Shown piece after piece: positions 61,529-64,000 of a DNA stretch of 64,000 nt (its first letter is position 1; each line of letters starts with the position of its first letter). The DNA lies in contig NZ_WBSN01000005.1 in assembly GCF_009299475.1 (NCBI RefSeq), forward strand, positions 1 to 64,000, given 5' to 3'. The notes under the pieces are model-generated. The model saw only the letters and a list, made by a program, of their open reading frames with translations. It was not told the DNA's origin and searched no databases. A program made the translations under genes and the position numbers. The DNA comes from Bifidobacterium avesanii (lineage in GTDB: Bacteria; Actinomycetota; Actinomycetes; Actinomycetales; Bifidobacteriaceae).

Positions 61529-62815
61529 ATGGTTCCCGAGGCTGGTTCGCTTCCTTCGCTTCCCGACTGGGTGCGCTACGGCATCTGGTGGCACATTTAT
61601 CCCCTGGGCTTCGTGGGCGCGGACATCCGCCCCTCGGGTCCGCGCGAATTCCACGGACGCGGCCTCGACTCGATCGCCGACTGGCTGGACTACACGCGGG
61701 ACATGGGCGTCTCCGGCCTGCTGCTCGGCCCGATCTTCGAATCCTCCACCCACGGCTACGACACGCTCGACCACATGCACGTGGACGTGCGGCTCGGCGG
61801 CGACGCGGCCTTCGACCGGCTCGCCGAGGCCTGCCGCGACCACGGCATGAGCCTTGTGCTCGATGGCGTGTTCAACCATGTGGGCTGGCACCACCCCGCC
61901 GTGCAGGAGGCGCTGTCCGGGCGGGCGGACGGCCCGTGGGCGGGGCTCGTGGCCACGCATCCCGGCGCGGGCGGACGGCCCGAGCTGGACGTGTTCGAGG
62001 GCCACGGCGGGCTCGTGGACCTGAACCACGCCGACCCGCGCACCGCCGCGTACGTGACGCGCGTGATGAACCACTGGCTCGACCGCGGCGCCTCAGGCTG
62101 GCGGCTCGACGCGGCCTACGCCACCGATCCCGCGTTCTGGCGGCACGTGCTGCCGGCCGTGCGCGCCGCCCATCCGCACACGTGGATCTTCGGCGAGGTG
62201 ATCCACGGCGACTACGCGGCGATCGTGCGCGAATCCGGCATGGACTCGGTCACGCAGTACGAACTGTGGAAGTCGATCCGCCACAGCATCCAGACCGACA
62301 ACTTCTTCGAGCTGGACTGGAACCTCACGCGCCACAACGCGTTTCTGGACGCGTTCACGCCACAGACGTTCATCGGCAACCACGACGTGACGCGCATCGC
62401 CTCCGAAATCGGCGCGCACCGGGCCGTGCTCGCGCTCGCCGCGCTCATGACGGTGGGCGGCGTGCCGAGCGTCTACTACGGCGACGAGCAGGCGTACGCG
62501 GGCGTCAAGGAGGACCGGCTCGGAGGGGACGACGACGTCCGGCCCAAGTTCCCCCGCTCCCCCGGCGAGCTTTCGCATCTGGGCGCATGGATGTACCGGG
62601 CGCATCAGGCGCTCATCGCGCTGCGCCGGCAGCACCCGTGGCTCGTCAACGCGCGCACGGAAAAACTGCTGCTCGAGAACCGGCGCTACCGCTACCGGTC
62701 GGCGAGCGCGGACGGACGCGAGGCGATCGTGGTGGAGCTGGCGCTGGAGCCGGGACCGAGCGTGACCGTCACCGATCCGGCGGACGGGCGCACGCTGTAC
62801 CACTACGCGGGGTGA
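61529..62815 (+). CDS. GH13 alpha-amylase-family enzyme
   Basis: A 428-residue cytoplasmic enzyme without signal peptide. GH13 conserved regions: DGVFNHVG (112-119), GWRLDAAY with nucleophile Asp194, FGEVIHGD with acid Glu223, and IGNHDVTRI with Asp286. The barrel is compact and the C-terminal beta domain short. Oligosaccharide hydrolase or maltosyl-type activity is likely; the exact subfamily is not assigned. GAGGAGG precedes the ATG. Confidence 0.9.
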   Translation: MVPEAGSLPSLPDWVRYGIWWHIYPLGFVGADIRPSGPREFHGRGLDSIADWLDYTRDMGVSGLLLGPIFESSTHGYDTLDHMHVDVRLGGDAAFDRLAEACRDHGMSLVLDGVFNHVGWHHPAVQEALSGRADGPWAGLVATHPGAGGRPELDVFEGHGGLVDLNHADPRTAAYVTRVMNHWLDRGASGWRLDAAYATDPAFWRHVLPAVRAAHPHTWIFGEVIHGDYAAIVRESGMDSVTQYELWKSIRHSIQTDNFFELDWNLTRHNAFLDAFTPQTFIGNHDVTRIASEIGAHRAVLALAALMTVGGVPSVYYGDEQAYAGVKEDRLGGDDDVRPKFPRSPGELSHLGAWMYRAHQALIALRRQHPWLVNARTEKLLLENRRYRYRSASADGREAIVVELALEPGPSVTVTDPADGRTLYHYAG

Positions 62816-62844
62816 GCGCGGGCGCAGGCCAACGTACCGGGACG

Positions 62845-62898
62845 CCCAGCGCGTCAGAAACGCTCAGCGCACCAAAAACACTCAGCGCACCAAAAACA
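62845..62898. repeat. Three 18-bp tandem units spanning the DMT transporter stop codon
   Basis: Read on the plus strand, CTCAGCGCACCAAAAACA occurs at 62863-62880 and 62881-62898, with a diverged third unit at 62845-62862. On the coding strand the unit reads V-F-L-V-R-stop, so the next unit repeats the same codons and stop in frame. Confidence 0.8.
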
Positions 62899-63862
62899 CC
62901 ATGAGGATGATGAGCGCGAAGCCCGTCAGGTCCGTCGGCGTGAACACGGCGGACGTCCACAGCACCGCGGACACGGTGGCCATGACCGGCTCGGACGTGC
63001 CCAGCATGGTGGCGCGCATGGGGCCGGCCTTCATGGAACCGGTGAGGAACAGCCAGAACGCGCCGAACGTGCCGCCGACCACGGTGAACGCCATGAGTCC
63101 CCATCCGGCGGCGTCGAGCGGCGGCATGTTCTGCCACGGGCGCACGAACGGCAGCATGGCCGCGCCGGAGATGAGGAACATGATGCCGTTTGCGGTCATG
63201 CCTCCCCAACGGGCCATGAGCTTCAGGGGCATGACGGCGAACGCGGCGGTGACGAGCGCGTTGAGCATGCCCCACGCGAGGCCGTCGACGGGCAGGCTCA
63301 GCGAGGAGAGGTTGCCGCCGGTGGCGATGAGCACCACGCCCACGAACGCGAGCGCCACGCCGGCAGCCTCGCGCCTCTGCGGCAGTCTGCGCCCGCGCAC
63401 GCACGTGTAGAGCAGGAGCAGCAGCAGGTTGAGCGACTGCAGGACGGTCGCGGTGCCGGAGTTCGTGGCGTTGATGGACTGCAGATAGGCGACCTGCACG
63501 AAGAACACGCACACGAGCGCGTTGAGCAGGAACGACGGCCAGGAGCCGCGGTCCTTCACGGCGCCGGCGAGCTGACGCGGCGTGGTGGCCGCGGCGCAGA
63601 CGACGAAGATCACGCCGGCGGCGAGCTGGCGCACGCACGCGATCCACAGCGGGCTGCACTGGTAGTCGTCCATGAGGATTTTGGAGACGGTGCCGTTGAC
63701 GCCCCACAGCGTGCCGCCGAGCAGGGCCAGCACCGAGCCGATCATGATGTCCTTGGGCGTGTGCGCCAGCGTGGCCGTGCGGCCGTCGTGCGCGCCGTCC
63801 CCGTCGCCCGCCTTGTTCCGCCCGCCGTGATGCGCATCCTCGCGCACGCCGTCGCCCGCCAT
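62882..63862 (-). CDS. DMT-superfamily (EamA) transporter
   Basis: A 326-residue membrane protein with ten helices in two EamA halves. The family patterns GGTLWGVNGTVSKIL and LLLLLYTCVRG, then NALVTAAFAVMPLKLM and GTSEPVMATVSAVLW are visible. Bacterial members export amino acids or metabolites; the substrate is unknown. I chose the ATG at 63862; a TTG at 63910 is in frame but lacks a ribosome site. An Asp/Gly/Ala/His-rich N-terminal tail of 40 residues precedes helix 1. Confidence 0.82.
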   Translation of the reverse strand: MAGDGVREDAHHGGRNKAGDGDGAHDGRTATLAHTPKDIMIGSVLALLGGTLWGVNGTVSKILMDDYQCSPLWIACVRQLAAGVIFVVCAAATTPRQLAGAVKDRGSWPSFLLNALVCVFFVQVAYLQSINATNSGTATVLQSLNLLLLLLYTCVRGRRLPQRREAAGVALAFVGVVLIATGGNLSSLSLPVDGLAWGMLNALVTAAFAVMPLKLMARWGGMTANGIMFLISGAAMLPFVRPWQNMPPLDAAGWGLMAFTVVGGTFGAFWLFLTGSMKAGPMRATMLGTSEPVMATVSAVLWTSAVFTPTDLTGFALIILMVFLVR

Positions 63863-64000
63863 GGCCCGTTCCGCTCCTCTTGTCGCCCTGTCCGTCGTCG
63901 CGCTTCGCAAAGCGCCGATTGGCCATTATACGGCCGCAACCCCGTCCGACGCGGCCGACCGGGACGCCCGACCGACGTCGAACGGCAGACATCGAAGGGC
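63863..64000. other. 138-bp end of window, no gene seen
   Basis: Upstream space of the DMT transporter gene, GC-rich, without a recognisable gene or element before the window ends. Confidence 0.4.

Overview
The window is high-GC actinobacterial chromosome, most likely from a bifidobacterium or a close relative. The evidence is the gene set and its order: two WhiB regulators, CarD next to IspF, an LCP protein, a UPF0182 protein, a WhiB1-like gene next to a PdtaS-like kinase, and the row enolase, FtsB, DUF501, Ppx. No species is assigned. There are no rRNA genes, no CRISPR array and no insertion sequence; the only RNA gene seen is one tRNA-Leu. Most of the window is housekeeping sequence, with a few small accessory patches.

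Layout: 0-6.3 kb holds a clipped gene, a repeat-rich spacer, rpsA, folD and a zinc/manganese-type ABC transporter with an internal Zur-like operator. 6.3-13.3 kb holds ispF, carD, glgB, a two-component system, comF and a HAD phosphatase. 13.3-15.7 kb holds a zincin-like gene whose last 23 bp are repeated about 2 kb away, enclosing a Fic-protein islet with decayed sequence. 15.7-27.3 kb is a cell-envelope and regulation block: DUF5719, a giant GT2, WhiB, LCP, an orphan FtsK/EccC-like ATPase, WhiB1, PdtaS and hemolysin III. 27.4-34 kb holds greA, an FKBP isomerase, a small toxin-antitoxin-like pair, tRNA-Leu, ppx, DUF501, ftsB and eno.

34-37 kb holds a TPP riboswitch with an expanded arm driving a ThiXYZ-like thiamine-precursor transporter. 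37-46 kb holds two acetyltransferases, an AEC transporter, mfd, pth and a YhcG-like nuclease. 46-54.8 kb holds a UPF0182 membrane protein, a GH3 lipoprotein, an esterase and L-serine dehydratase. 54.9-64 kb holds an acetolactate-synthase-like enzyme, the cstA-ybdD pair with a perfect CRP/GlxR-type palindrome upstream, a class C sortase without pilins, a GH13 enzyme and a DMT transporter.

The most interesting signal is not a gene. Nine intergenic palindromes in three separate spacers share one architecture: CAAT (or CAAC/CAGC), exactly 20 variable bases, then ATTG (or CTTG). The outer arms differ between subfamilies but stay complementary within each copy. Other notable items are the direct-repeat-bounded Fic islet, the long-armed TPP riboswitch, a perfect 26-bp inverted repeat after the acetolactate synthase gene, and a 12-residue repeat array in front of the YbdD domain.
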